A DNA stretch of 64,000 nucleotides from the NCBI RefSeq assembly GCF_000235365.1, contig NC_016456.1, forward strand, positions 620,001 to 684,000, in the 5' to 3' direction. Each line of letters opens with the position of its first letter. Position 1 is the first letter of the stretch. Below the pieces are notes generated by a model that saw only the letters and a list, made by a program, of their open reading frames with translations, was not told where the DNA came from and searched no databases. The position numbers and the translations under genes were made by a program. Below are positions 34,274 through 45,210 of the stretch, one piece after another. The stretch is from Eremothecium cymbalariae DBVPG#7215. Lineage: Eukaryota > Ascomycota > Saccharomycetes > Saccharomycetales > Saccharomycetaceae.

Positions 34274-37074
34274 ATGGTTGATGTTAGGGAGTTCTTCAAG
34301 TCCAATAATGGAGGTAAATCGAAGAAACTGCCCAGCCAAGGTGGTACGTCCAAGACATCATCGTCATCGCCATCATCATCCAGAGCAATTACTAAAAAAA
34401 AACACGGATTGAGGAGCCAATCGATTTAGATTTGGATGATGATGATCTGGAGAACCTATTAAGTTCGCAAGTGGATGGTAAGGAGGTTACAAAAGGAGAA
34501 TTGGGTGAGGGTGCTGAAGTGGATGAGAAGAATTCAAAATATAAGGGTGCTGCTGCAAATAAGAAGATAGAGCATATACCATCATCACCGCCATCATCGC
34601 CAAGGAAGGTCGGTAAGAAAAGAACTGAGCGCTTTTCTTCGCCTGTTAAAGCTATGCCGTCGAAGGGACGACCAAGCTCGAGATCTAAGGCTAAGACTGT
34701 GGACACTGAGGCTAGTGGTTCACAGGTCACAGCTCAGGATATTCTGGCGAAGATTCCTTCGGTTGATTTGGACAATGTGCATGTGAAGGAGAATTTGTCG
34801 TTTGGATTTGGAGCTAGGGTTGATGAAGGGACTGTTCAAGATGATATAGCGGAAGAATTTGCACAAGGAGCTTCAAATTGTTTACTAGGATTGACAATTG
34901 TTTTTACGGGCGTGTTGCCAACTATTGATCGCCCTACGGCTGAAGCCCTTGCTAAGAAGTATGGTGCACGTGTGACCAAGTCCATATCTAGTAAAACGTC
35001 TGTTGTTATCCTTGGTGATGAGGCAGGCCCAAAGAAGTTGGAGAAGATCAAACAACTTGGTGTGAAAGCCATTGATGAAAACGGATTTAAACTTTTGATT
35101 ACTGGAACGCCTGCTGAGGGTGGCGATGGCTTTGCTGCTGAGAAGGCCCGCCAGCAGTTGAAGAAACAAGAAGAAGAGGTTCAACGTGAGGTCGAAGAGC
35201 TTTCGAAAAAAGAAATAGAAAGGGAGCATAAGACACGTTTGAAGCAAGCTGGTACTCCTTCGTCAGCCTTAAACTTGGTTAGGGAACAAGATAAGCTTTG
35301 GACCGTCAAGTATGCTCCTACAAGTTTACAACAGATATGTGGTAACAAAGGTGCAGTTAATAAACTAAAGAATTGGCTAACTAATTGGGCAATCAATCAA
35401 CAGAATGGTTTTAAAACTCCTGGTAAGGATGGGACGGGTATCTACAGAGCAGCCATGTTGTATGGTCCTCCTGGTATTGGAAAGACCACGGCCGCACATC
35501 TGGTCGCCCAGGAATTGGGATACGACATACTCGAACAAAACGCATCAGATGTGCGTTCAAAAACTCTTTTGAATTCTGGTGTGAAGAATGCTTTAGATAA
35601 TACTTCTGTTGTAGGGTTTTTTAAAAATCAGGATGCTAATGTTAAAGACAATAGGAATAAATTTGTTATTATTATGGACGAAGTTGATGGTATGAGTGGT
35701 GGTGATAGAGGTGGAGTTGGACAAATGGCACAGTTCTGTCGAAAGACCTCCTCACCTTTAATTTTAATTTGCAATGAACGTTCATTACCAAAAATGAGAC
35801 CCTTCGATCGGGTGGTTTGTGATATTCAGTTTAGGAGGCCAGATGCGCAATCAATGAAAGCTAGGTTGATGACTATAGCTGTTCGCGAAGGATTTAAACT
35901 GGATCCAACTGTCATAGATCAATTGGTTGCGGCAACCCGTGGGGACATCAGGCAGATCATAAACTTGTTATCAACAGTCTCAAAGACTACTAGATCTATC
36001 AACCATGACAATTCTAAGCAAATATCTGCGGCGTGGGAAAAGAATATAGCGTTAAAGCCTTACGATATCACTCAAAAGTTATTTGAAGGTAGAATATATT
36101 CTGGATCTGGTCCTGAACAATTCCCGCTGTATAAAAAGATGGAGTTATATTTCGATGATTTTGACTTTACGCCATTAATGGTACAAGAAAATTATCTGAA
36201 TACTCGACCATCTAATTTACATTCAGGGAAGTCGCACCTGGAGTTAATTGCTGATGCAGCTGACTCGATCTCTCAAGGAGACTTGGTTGAAAAGAAAATT
36301 CGTAGTGCTGAACAACTGTGGAGCTTGCTTCCATTACATTCAATAGTGTCATCCGTTAGACCAGCATCCAAAGTTGCTGGTCAAATGGCTGGAAGGATCA
36401 ATTTTAGTTCGTGGTTAGGTCAAAATTCTAAGATGGGGAAATATTATAGATTACTTCAGGAGTTGCACTATCATGCAAGGCTGAGTACTTCTGCATCGAA
36501 GTCTGCCTTTAGATTACATTACATGCCAACTTTAAAACGGAGGCTATTGGATCCATTACTGAATGATGGAGCTGCTTCCTTGCCCGAAATCATTTCTACT
36601 ATGGATGCTTATTATCTCTCTAAAGAAGATTGGGATGGAATAATGGATTTTATGATTGGCCATGAAAACACAGAAGCCGCTTTAAAGAAAATATCCTCCA
36701 GTGATAAACGTGCATTCACTACCATGTATAATAAGGTGACACACCCTGTTGCAATTAACAGAACTGGCATTTCAAATGCTGTTAATATGAAGAGCAAAGA
36801 AGCTAAGCCTGATTTTGAGGAGTTGGTTGATGCTGATGATGACGTGCCAGCTGCTGAGGAAGATGACGCTAAAGATGATGCTACAGATTTGAAGAAGGAC
36901 AAATTAATTAAGCTGAAGAAACCAAGGGTTACATCCAAAAAGAGAGCAGCAACTTCTGCTGTAAAGAATCCTGCCAAAAAAAAAAGACCACTAGATGAGA
37001 AGATATTCCAAATATATTTTTATTCTTATTATGTCCCAGAACTACTCGCTTGTACAACGTTCGTCAACTTGTGA
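34274..37074 (+). CDS. RFC1: Replication factor C large subunit Rfc1 (two apparent homopolymer frameshifts)
   Basis: The true start is ATG 34274 (MVDVREFFKSN, like Rfc1 MVNISDFF with its PCNA-binding FF). This frame stops at TAG 34427 after 51 codons. The body continues in another frame from the A9 run at 34394-34402, where one extra A would join the frames exactly (KKKTRIEEPIDLDL). The body holds a BRCT domain (about residues 201-283 counted from ATG), then the AAA+ clamp-loader ATPase with GPPGIGKT and MDEVDG, and the RFC1 C-terminal domain. At an A10 run (36976-36985) the frame again leaves the family: as read it adds a 25-residue hydrophobic tail, while one more A would end at 36998 in KKKKTTR. 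Loads PCNA onto primer-template. Corresponds to essential YOR217W. Confidence 0.93.
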
Positions 37075-37182
37075 TGCATGGTTAATTCGTAAAACATAGT
37101 AATGTTCACCAAGCGGTGCAACAGCACAATAATTATACAAGAATATTAACATTATTATACATAACAATAAAATAATCAATCT

Positions 37183-39753
37183 CTAATTGGAGAGATGATC
37201 AAATTTTCCATTAAAGGCATTGTCCAGCCAGTAATAAATTGTCTTATAGATGGTGTTTGCTGCATTATGAAACATAATGGAATGGTTAGAATCAGGGAAT
37301 ACATGGATGTCATAATTTCTTATGTTACCCAAATTCAAACGATCTAGAAACTTATACGTGTTTACAACATGAACGTTGTCATCAGCTGTACCATGGGCGA
37401 GCATGAACCGTTTCACTCTTAAAAATGGTTCTAAATCCACAACAGCTGCATGTTTTGAGTAGCCGTCCAGGTTGGTGGATGGGGACCTCAGGTATCTTTC
37501 AGTGTATATAGAATCGTATGAACTCCAGTTGGTGACGGGCGCCACAGCAATTCCGTACTTGAAAGTCTCTCCTCCATCATGTTCCAAAGTCTTCAAAGTT
37601 GTAAATCCCCCATATGACCAACCCCAAATAGCAACCCGTTCAGGGTCAATATGTCCATAGTTTTCCGAAATATAAGTCTTAGTGATCTCTGTAATATCAC
37701 GCGGTTCCCAGAATCCAATTTTATCTTTTAGCCAGCTCTTGAATTCCCAACCTTTACCACCAGTGCCTCGAGGTTCTATTTGTAATACGATGGCATCTAA
37801 ACCTGAAACAATACTTTGTTCCAAAAGCACTCTAAACTCGGTCGTAAATGTTCGTGAGCCAGGACCCCCATATACAGTCACTAGCAATGGATATTTCCTA
37901 TTAGGATCCATACGAGCTGGCCTAGTTTCAATATAACTGATTGAAACGTTGTCTGAAGTAGTAAACAGTTTGTATGATGATTTCGGCAGATCATATTTAC
38001 CTAATGCATCAGATAGTTCCTGATTATGCGTAATTTGGGAGACATCAGTATTCAGATCGTCCCCTTCGAGCAATGCCTTGATGGGTCCAACTTTTGTCAC
38101 CGGAATGTTAGGGCCCAAATATTGCATGATACTAAACCTGGTACTACCACTAAAGATAAACTCAAAATAATCAAATGCTTGAACGCCGTTTTGCACAGAA
38201 TGGATATTGTCATCATTTGGAAGATTTAAGGAGACAGCATATAGCTGTTGTGACATTGAATGCATCTTATTTGCCATGAAATAAACAGTTGCATTATCAT
38301 AATCAAATGCAATTGGTCCAGAGGTTACTTCCCAATCACCTCTTGTTAATTGAACACCTTGTTCAGAGTATGGGGAATCGAAAAAGAATATGTGGGGGAA
38401 ACCTTCCGGATCAACGACCGTATCAACGTAACCTAAACTTTCTCTTCCTTGATTTTTATTTGGTGGTATTAAAAATATCTTTTTCACCTTTTCTATCCAG
38501 CCACCATAAGAGTTAGAGTCGATTGTTCGAACAGTCTTGCAACTCCCTGTATGCAAGTCATATATCTTTACACGCATGATCCGCGATTCCCTATCTGTAA
38601 CTTTAAACATAAATAAATCATCTGTCAACCACAAAGCATCATATAGAATAAACGGACCATCCTCTTCAACATTGATTTCAAAAGAGGAATTATCAGCTAG
38701 ATTGTATAATATCATAGATACTAACGGATTTGATTGCCCAGGGTTAGGGTAATGAATTTGTTCAATATTAGGATAATGTTCATCACTAATGAATTTCAAC
38801 ATTGTATAATTGGCCACAGTAGAGTCATTGAATTTGGCAAATACAAGCACCGATTCACTAGGCGACCACCACACTGCCTTATGCGAAGCGAGAACTTCTT
38901 CCTCGTAAACCCAATCGGGTTTCCCGTTGTAAATATCGTGTGCTCCATCGGAAGTAATGCGTCTCACAGAGTCTGGTTGGTATAAGTTTTGCACATATAA
39001 ATCATTCTCATGTACAAAATATGCGTAATTGTAATTTGGAGAGAAATCGCAGTAAGAAACTTTTACCAGATCAGTGTTTCCTGGATCAGGTGAAATTGGA
39101 TAAACCTTACCAGAGTCAACCTCCTTGATCCAATAGTGGCCTCTAGATGAGTATCTAAACTCATCAACAAGATCTGTGCCGAATATTATCCGATCGGATT
39201 CATAACTAACCTCTATCGTTGTAATTTCATATGAGTGTTGTTTGTAGTCAAAATGCATACTTGCCAGAGTCTTTGAGTAAGTGGTGTTGGACAACTTTTT
39301 AATCACAAACTCCATATCCCCAGACTCAGAACTCACCCCCAGATACCTCCCTTCGTCAGAATCATACTCCAAATTCAGAACAGCAGGGGGGACCAGGAAC
39401 CGGAATGTTTCGTCCTGGTATGTGAATTCTCTATTGAATACATTTTCTATAGAGAACGATCGATCCCGAGGACTAGCAGCAACCAAACTAGATCGATGCA
39501 CTTCAAACCAAGCTAGCAACCCAAACCATATCAGTGCGCCACCTATTATCATTAGAACCCAACGCCATATACTGACAGAAATGCTTTCAGAAAATAATAA
39601 CGATTTAAACTTATCAAATTTATCAGATCTGATAGAAGATGATGACAGCAGCTGCGCCTCAGGATCACCATTATCAAGCGATCCATTTACTACCTCTACC
39701 GAATGCAACTCAAAATCCTCTTCTTCTTGTAATTTTACCATCCAAGATCCCAT
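37183..39753 (-). CDS. STE13: Type II membrane dipeptidyl aminopeptidase Ste13 (DPP IV family)
   Basis: 856 residues from ATG 39753 (S. cerevisiae 931). A cytosolic acidic tail contains FELHSVEVVNG. One transmembrane segment (WVLMIIGGALIWFGLLAWF, about residues 67-85) follows, then a lumenal DPP IV beta-propeller and a C-terminal alpha/beta hydrolase domain. The catalytic triad is visible: Ser713 in GWSYGG, Asp in HGTADDN, His in DSNHSI. Ste13 removes X-Ala dipeptides from the alpha-factor precursor in the trans-Golgi. Synteny (YOR219C) favours STE13 over the vacuolar paralog DAP2. Convergent with RFC1. Confidence 0.92.
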   Translation of the reverse strand: MGSWMVKLQEEEDFELHSVEVVNGSLDNGDPEAQLLSSSSIRSDKFDKFKSLLFSESISVSIWRWVLMIIGGALIWFGLLAWFEVHRSSLVAASPRDRSFSIENVFNREFTYQDETFRFLVPPAVLNLEYDSDEGRYLGVSSESGDMEFVIKKLSNTTYSKTLASMHFDYKQHSYEITTIEVSYESDRIIFGTDLVDEFRYSSRGHYWIKEVDSGKVYPISPDPGNTDLVKVSYCDFSPNYNYAYFVHENDLYVQNLYQPDSVRRITSDGAHDIYNGKPDWVYEEEVLASHKAVWWSPSESVLVFAKFNDSTVANYTMLKFISDEHYPNIEQIHYPNPGQSNPLVSMILYNLADNSSFEINVEEDGPFILYDALWLTDDLFMFKVTDRESRIMRVKIYDLHTGSCKTVRTIDSNSYGGWIEKVKKIFLIPPNKNQGRESLGYVDTVVDPEGFPHIFFFDSPYSEQGVQLTRGDWEVTSGPIAFDYDNATVYFMANKMHSMSQQLYAVSLNLPNDDNIHSVQNGVQAFDYFEFIFSGSTRFSIMQYLGPNIPVTKVGPIKALLEGDDLNTDVSQITHNQELSDALGKYDLPKSSYKLFTTSDNVSISYIETRPARMDPNRKYPLLVTVYGGPGSRTFTTEFRVLLEQSIVSGLDAIVLQIEPRGTGGKGWEFKSWLKDKIGFWEPRDITEITKTYISENYGHIDPERVAIWGWSYGGFTTLKTLEHDGGETFKYGIAVAPVTNWSSYDSIYTERYLRSPSTNLDGYSKHAAVVDLEPFLRVKRFMLAHGTADDNVHVVNTYKFLDRLNLGNIRNYDIHVFPDSNHSIMFHNAANTIYKTIYYWLDNAFNGKFDHLSN

Positions 39754-40297
39754 AACAGGCACCCTTCACTCGGTCTTTAGATAGCTATGTAGAGTAGTCC
39801 TCTCCTAAATGACCTTGCATAGAACTTTGCTACCACAGTGCCTTTTCCTCAAACGTACCAGACGTCAGGTTGCGAGAAATGCTATGGGAGACTTTAATAT
39901 GGATCTTGGGTAAAAACGCAGAACATGGTTTATAAATAGCTACCCAAGGGAATTGAGCCTCATATTTTTCGAAGAAATCCTTTGTGTTATAAAACATACG
40001 CTATTGATGCCCATTTCGGGAAAACTAATACTTATTTGAGAATACTCGTTTCCCAAGCTCTCTCTCTCGACAGGAACTTGTCTTTCAAGTTGTTCATATT
40101 GAAGGCTGCCTCCACAGGGCTGCATTTGTTGGCCAGCCCGGCAGCCAGCAAGGAAACTAGCCACACTCCAGCAGGGCAGCAGGAGATCCATTACACAAAT
40201 AAAACGTTCCAACATAGGGGGACCAATAAAGCCTATCTAAAATTAAGTTTATAAACAATTTCTATGGTAAGATTACTTATTCTATATAAAAATTGCT
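39754..40297. other. Intergenic: STE13 promoter and RPL5 3' side
   Basis: 544 bp with no supportable gene. S. cerevisiae SPO19 (YPL130W), expected near here on one duplicated track, is not recognisable. Confidence 0.5.
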
Positions 40298-41191
40298 TTA
40301 TTCCTGGGCAGTCAAGGCAGCGATCTTGGCAACAATACGGGCCTTCTTTTCGTCCTTGGACAACTTGGTTTGTCTGTACTTCTTGGACTCAGCAGCGTAC
40401 TGTTCCTTGGTGAACTTCTTCTCAGTAGGCTTGAAGGTTGGGTCTTCTCTGATAGCAGCATGAGCCTCGGCGTATATGTCCTCGACGGCATCGGCATCGA
40501 TGTCATCCTCGAGGTAACCCTTGAACAATTGCTTGTATCTCTCCTCATCATCGTCAGCTAACTCTTCCATGTAAGCAGACACGTGACCACCAAAGATGTA
40601 GGTTCTCAACAAGTCGGCGTCCAACTCCTCGGTTTCAAAGTCCCAACCTGGGAATCTGTTTTCAGAGTGAGGAACGTACAAACCACCGTCGGAAGCACCC
40701 TTCAAAGCACCAAAGACTCTGGCACCAGTGGTGGTTCTCTGCAGACCAATGTCCAAGTACACCTTGAATGGTCTGGGGCCGTCCTCAACAGCCTCGGTCA
40801 ACTCGTACTCACCTTCTGGCTCCTCAACACCTTGGTAGGTCTCGTCCAAACCCAACTTCTTCAATGTTCTTCTGGCAACCAATAGACCAGTAGCGTAAGC
40901 TGCGGACCAGTTGGTCAAACCGTGCTTAATACCGTACCTAGGCAACTCATGCGAGTAAGCAGCCGCCAAAACAATGTCACCGGTGATGGTGGATGAGACA
41001 ATCTGGCAAATGATATCCTTGTTGGTGAATCTAACAACTAATCTGTACTTTGGAGAACTGTACTTGGCCTTGTGTTGAGCAACCAATCTCTTTCTGGCGT
41101 AGTAGTCGGTCTTACCCTCTCTTCTTCTCCTGAATGGGGTTTGGAACCTGGAGTGGTAAGCTGACGTCTTGATGGACTTGATGAAACTCAT
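40298..41191 (-). CDS. RPL5: 60S ribosomal protein L5 (uL18)
   Basis: 297 residues, the same as S. cerevisiae, and nearly invariant in sequence (FQTPFRRRREGKTDYYARKRL, GLLVARRTLKKLGLDE, YLDIGLQRTTTGARVFGALKGASDGG). Codon use is clearly biased to the preferred yeast set (GGT, TTG, AAG, GTT), unlike its neighbours, which marks very high expression. Rpl5 binds 5S rRNA with Rpl11 before joining the large subunit. No intron, as in S. cerevisiae YPL131W. A Rap1 site lies upstream. Confidence 0.99.
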   Translation of the reverse strand: MSFIKSIKTSAYHSRFQTPFRRRREGKTDYYARKRLVAQHKAKYSSPKYRLVVRFTNKDIICQIVSSTITGDIVLAAAYSHELPRYGIKHGLTNWSAAYATGLLVARRTLKKLGLDETYQGVEEPEGEYELTEAVEDGPRPFKVYLDIGLQRTTTGARVFGALKGASDGGLYVPHSENRFPGWDFETEELDADLLRTYIFGGHVSAYMEELADDDEERYKQLFKGYLEDDIDADAVEDIYAEAHAAIREDPTFKPTEKKFTKEQYAAESKKYRQTKLSKDEKKARIVAKIAALTAQE

Positions 41192-41894
41192 GGCGAATAT
41201 CTGCGTAACCTAACGAATCTCTTGTGGATATATCCGAGTCAGACGACCTCCAACAAACACGCAACTGTAAAAACTTTATGCAATGTACTACTACCACTGC
41301 ATACCAGTATACCTCACTGCATGAAAAGTTTCGAGATCGGCGTTTGCGTGGGTCACGAAACCACCCACCCACCACACCGGCGCTTTTCGATCACTAGAAT
41401 CCCTGGTGTACGGGTTGTTAGGAGAGATCGTCGACATCTGCACCCATACATCTGGGCCGTCACAAAAAGCAGTCACACGAAAAGATGGCTTAGAACGACG
41501 TCCCTTGACGGTCTCTGTCGTCCTAAACTGGGCATTTTATCACCAAGCCTTCCACAAGGAACTAACGGTGGTAATGAGTCAGTGACAGGAACGAGATCCA
41601 GAATGAAGCAGTCGTAGGTTGGTTTGTGTAGTAATTAAGGAGGCTTGTGTTTGTCTTCCCTCCGTCTTGTATTTTATCTGTAAGTAGGATTAATCAGAAG
41701 AGACGTCAGTGAGTTGTATGTAGAAAACGGAAGTTTGCTAATATTTAAAAGGGTACATAAAATAGAGTTAAAGTGGTATATTAGTATGACGTTAGTAAAG
41801 GAGGATTTTGAGTTTATAAGGATCTTGAAGAGCGAGGAGGACGTGCAAGTTGTTGTCTAGATAAAGATATATATATATATTACAACAGGGAAAG
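41192..41894. other. Divergent RPL5/RCN2 intergenic region
   Basis: 703 bp. The RPL5 side carries a Rap1-type site and C-rich CCACCC runs near 41370; the RCN2 side is AT-rich. A TACTAAC on the minus strand near 41790 lacks partner splice signals. Confidence 0.55.
41440..41453 (+). promoter_or_regulatory. Rap1-type ribosomal-protein promoter site
   Basis: GCACCCATACATCT agrees with the Rap1 consensus ACACCCATACATT and lies 250 bp upstream of the RPL5 ATG, the usual distance for ribosomal-protein genes. Confidence 0.75.
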
Positions 41895-42563
41895 ATGGGT
41901 AAGACTCAGATATTGATTACAGATATTCCAAGGGAGAGGTTTGATGAGCGGTGGCCACAAGAGGTCGAGAGGCGGTTAAGAAAAGAGTTTTCTAATGTTG
42001 AGCCAGATTATTTTACTCCGTTGTCGTTTTTGGATCGGATTGTTATTATTCTTAGGAGGGAGAGAGACACAGCAGATGTTTATGAGTGGTTAAAACGGGA
42101 GTTGGTAGAAGATCCGATTAAGATCTATTTGACTGAGCCTCTTATTAACAAGCCACGGTCGCGATCTGCGGTTGCTGGGAGAGATAGGGCAGGTAAGGAT
42201 GAAGATTTGGAGATGGACAAGGGGGTGTTGGATAAAGATGGGAAGCCTGTATTAAAGATTGACATATCTGCGGCGGAAGGTCTGGGGCTTGGGAGTAGTC
42301 CAAAGTTGTCGCCTGAAAAGCAGATTTCTCCGACCAGGTTACGTTTTCCAGATGATCCTAAGGTGTATTATTATATGGAGCCAGCGCCGGAAAGAAGTCC
42401 TACTGGCCCAAAGTTTAGCGAGCCATGTTCATCATGTTCAAATGGGACGCAATATTTGTATCGGGGCAGATCTCCGTCTTTGACAGACAAGATGCCGTCC
42501 AGTCCAAGTATCACGTTAAACCAGTGTCTTGCGATGGAGAACTCTATTAGTAATGATCCATGA
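41895..42563 (+). CDS. RCN2: Calcipressin-type calcineurin regulator Rcn2
   Basis: 222 residues (S. cerevisiae 265). The RCAN-like N-terminal domain is an RRM-type fold (TQILITDIPRERF, SFLDRIVIILRRERDTADVYEWLKREL). The Ser-Pro region SPKLSPEKQISPTRLRFPDDP corresponds to the phosphorylatable calcipressin motif, more degenerate than the classical form. A C-terminal Ser/Pro-rich tail follows. Named from synteny with YOR220W; the alternative RCN1 lies elsewhere in S. cerevisiae. A CTG-rich stretch follows the stop codon (42590-42620). Confidence 0.85.
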   Translation: MGKTQILITDIPRERFDERWPQEVERRLRKEFSNVEPDYFTPLSFLDRIVIILRRERDTADVYEWLKRELVEDPIKIYLTEPLINKPRSRSAVAGRDRAGKDEDLEMDKGVLDKDGKPVLKIDISAAEGLGLGSSPKLSPEKQISPTRLRFPDDPKVYYYMEPAPERSPTGPKFSEPCSSCSNGTQYLYRGRSPSLTDKMPSSPSITLNQCLAMENSISNDP

Positions 42564-42774
42564 ACGTGTGGAGGGGCGTGGTTTTCAAACGGTGCTGCTG
42601 TTGCTGCTGTTGCTGTTTGTATAGCTTATGTTTATTCTAAGTGCTATATACAAGGGGGGAAGCATCTTCGATGCTGGTACAGTTTAAAGTATAATGTATG
42701 TAGTCAAAACAAGAACTGCATTAGTGCATATGCGTTGTATTTTTTTTCAGAATCAATCCATTTGTGTAATGTTT

Positions 42775-43560
42775 TCAAGTATTGGGAACAGTTTGCATCG
42801 TTGGTGACACCTTCACATTACTAGTTCCAATTGCAGCCCCGTCGGAGTAATGTGCCTTAAAGAAGCTATAATGAAGTATGATATCATCGATATTTCTCAT
42901 CGCAGGATCATTTGCAAAATCAGGGTCAATGAAGAAGAATACAGGCATGTCAACTTCTTCCCCCGCCGCAAGCTTCTGCTCCTCAAAACAGAAACATTGT
43001 ATTTTATTGAAATACTGTGCCGAGTCACCTGGTGTGATACTATACGTAGCCATCCCAATAATATCCTGATCGCTGGTATTCTTGGCCTTATAAAAGGCAA
43101 GTGCGGTCTCTCCAGGAAGTACGTAAACTTCCCGCTGCTGCGGTGTAAACTTCCACGGTAAGATTTGAGACACCTCACTAGTAAACGATACCCTAATCCG
43201 CTTATCTGTATCCACAGGTACGAGTTTATCGTCTGTAAACTTTCGTCTATCTGTAATAGGAATACCACCAAACCCAGTTCTAGCACAAATCGCACGATAC
43301 AATGGCACGGCTGCATACGCAAGTCCTAGAAATATAACTATCACACTACTAAAGTAAAACGCCGCCGTTTTGTCCTTATAAGCGCGCTCCTTCGACATCC
43401 TAATATCTCTGAGCTGCTTGATTTCAGCTCTAGTTAGTTTAGAGAAATCAACCTTGGCATTTTGAAGACTGTTAACATGAAACTTGGAAGCTCGTTGACC
43501 TATACGCAGCCTGAGACTAACTTTTGATATGCTTTGGTTAGCTATAGATCGCATAAACAT
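42775..43560 (-). CDS. COX11: Mitochondrial copper chaperone Cox11
   Basis: 261 residues from ATG 43560 (S. cerevisiae 300). The presequence is basic (MFMRSIANQSISKVSLRLRIGQRASKF). One transmembrane helix (FYFSSVIVIFLGLAYAAVPLYRAIC) is followed by an intermembrane-space domain with the copper motif QCFCFEEQ. Cox11 delivers copper to the CuB site of Cox1. Upstream codons of the frame lack an ATG and were left out. Divergent from RDS2. Corresponds to YPL132W. Confidence 0.96.
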   Translation of the reverse strand: MFMRSIANQSISKVSLRLRIGQRASKFHVNSLQNAKVDFSKLTRAEIKQLRDIRMSKERAYKDKTAAFYFSSVIVIFLGLAYAAVPLYRAICARTGFGGIPITDRRKFTDDKLVPVDTDKRIRVSFTSEVSQILPWKFTPQQREVYVLPGETALAFYKAKNTSDQDIIGMATYSITPGDSAQYFNKIQCFCFEEQKLAAGEEVDMPVFFFIDPDFANDPAMRNIDDIILHYSFFKAHYSDGAAIGTSNVKVSPTMQTVPNT

Positions 43561-43875
43561 CCTTAATACTTTAATATATTCGCAAACCAGCAACTATTCT
43601 GATTCAGCTGACGATATGTGTAGATTAATGGCCCGCTGGTTTCATTAATTTTGATGTATCTTGGCTTTGGTTTGATGATCGACAATATTCTTTTCAGTTT
43701 TATTTTTTCTATTAAGACGTTTTTATCAAGAGTCTGATAAAAGCACAATAAAAGCAGATTCAAACGGGCAGTTGATCCAGTATTCTCGATCTGTGGATGT
43801 GATAAGTTGGGTAATATCATAGGTTAGAGATATTAGGCACTGACGGTTGTAAAGAAGCGTATAGTTTTTTTGAAA
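43561..43875. other. Divergent COX11/RDS2 intergenic region
   Basis: 315 bp, AT-rich. I see no strong motif. Confidence 0.45.
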
Positions 43876-45114
43876 ATGGTAGATGATAAGATACAAGGTG
43901 AGTATGTTCCAGCAAAAAGACGAAGAAAGGTGAGCAAGGCTTGCGTCTTTTGTAGAAGGTCACATATGATTTGTGATGACCAGCGGCCATGTTCTCGTTG
44001 TATCAAGAGGGACATTGGACACCTGTGTCAGAGTGAGAAAGTGCATGCTATTATATCTACAGCCTCTGGTGTTAATGGGATAGATATCAATGAAATTCAA
44101 TCTCAGGCTACTTCTAAAGCAGAACAGAACTTTGATGTTCAAGCGGTGCCGGATCATTTACTTCCAACTCTTCCAGCGCAGTACCAGCCGGTGAATAAGA
44201 CAGGTAACAACATGCTGTCGCAGAATCCTAAGTTTGTTAGTGAACATGTTGGCTCTGAATTTTCTTCGTTGAACGAGTTTTTGACTATGTTGGAAGATCC
44301 AATGTTAATGGAGCCCACGCCCTCACCTGCCCCTGTACCAACGACGACGACGAGTGCTTCAGATGGCCAGGTGCAGCCTCCAGTAGTACCTAGGATTCGG
44401 TCATCAGGTCTGAATATAATGACGAAAATTTCTGAAGGGATGCAGCTTGCTCAAGAGCAACCTACCGCGAAGGAGAACTTCTTTTTAACTGCAGCAGATC
44501 CGTCGACAGAGGTAGATCCAGAGGATCGACTTAAGCTGGTGATAAACGCCAAGCTGGAAGCTGGACTTCTACAGCCATATAACTATTCGCAGGGATATTC
44601 AAGATTACAGAGCTATATGGATAAGTACATGAATCACTCGTCTAGACAGCGTATCTTGAAGCCTCTATCTACAATAAGACCTGCTTTCAGGGCTATCGCA
44701 AGATCCCTAAAAGATGTGGACCTCGTACTTGTGGAGGAGAGTTTTGAACGAATGTTGCTTTCTTATGACCGGGTATTTACATCGATGTCCATGCCCGCAT
44801 GCTTGTGGAGGCGAACAGGTGAAATATACCGCGGCAACAAGGAGTTTGCCTCTCTTGTAGGTTGTACTGTGGATGACTTGCGAGATGGCAAGATTGCAAT
44901 TTATGAACTGATGACTGAAGAGAGTGCGGTTAATTTCTGGGAGAAGTACGGTTCTATCGCTTTCGATAAAGGACAAAAAGCTGTGTTGACGAGTTGTAAT
45001 TTAAGATCTAAAGATGGCAGACGACGTAGGCCATGCTGCTTCAGTTTTACCATCAGAAGGGATCGGTACAATATACCCATTTGTATTGTGGGCAACTTCA
45101 TCCCCATATCATAG
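43876..45114 (+). CDS. RDS2: Zinc-cluster transcription factor Rds2
   Basis: 412 residues from ATG 43876 (S. cerevisiae 446). The Zn2Cys6 cluster uses Cys23, 26, 33, 39, 42 and 51 (KACVFCRRSHMICDDQRPC, RCIKRDIGHLC) behind a basic PAKRRRK patch. The C-terminal half holds a PAS-like domain (MPACLWRRTGEIYRGNKEFASLVGC and on). Rds2 activates gluconeogenic and repressor-bypass genes during growth on non-fermentable carbon; Ert1 is the close relative. Synteny with YPL133C supports RDS2. Confidence 0.92.
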   Translation: MVDDKIQGEYVPAKRRRKVSKACVFCRRSHMICDDQRPCSRCIKRDIGHLCQSEKVHAIISTASGVNGIDINEIQSQATSKAEQNFDVQAVPDHLLPTLPAQYQPVNKTGNNMLSQNPKFVSEHVGSEFSSLNEFLTMLEDPMLMEPTPSPAPVPTTTTSASDGQVQPPVVPRIRSSGLNIMTKISEGMQLAQEQPTAKENFFLTAADPSTEVDPEDRLKLVINAKLEAGLLQPYNYSQGYSRLQSYMDKYMNHSSRQRILKPLSTIRPAFRAIARSLKDVDLVLVEESFERMLLSYDRVFTSMSMPACLWRRTGEIYRGNKEFASLVGCTVDDLRDGKIAIYELMTEESAVNFWEKYGSIAFDKGQKAVLTSCNLRSKDGRRRRPCCFSFTIRRDRYNIPICIVGNFIPIS

Positions 45115-45210
45115 GGCATACACATGACTGTGGTAGACAGTTGAACTATAGTACCACAAGTATTTTTAGAAAGTTTTAAAACCTATATATTTATTTTATT
45201 TGTGTTCAGG

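Noticed and set aside
37015..37074. Hydrophobic C-terminal tail of Rfc1 as a membrane anchor
   Set aside because: It lies downstream of a poly-A run in a frame unlike the family; an indel is far more likely than a membrane-anchored clamp loader.
41788..41794. TACTAAC on the minus strand, possible 5'-UTR intron of RPL5
   Set aside because: No GTATGT-type donor upstream, and about 600 nt from the RPL5 ATG with no sensible acceptor.
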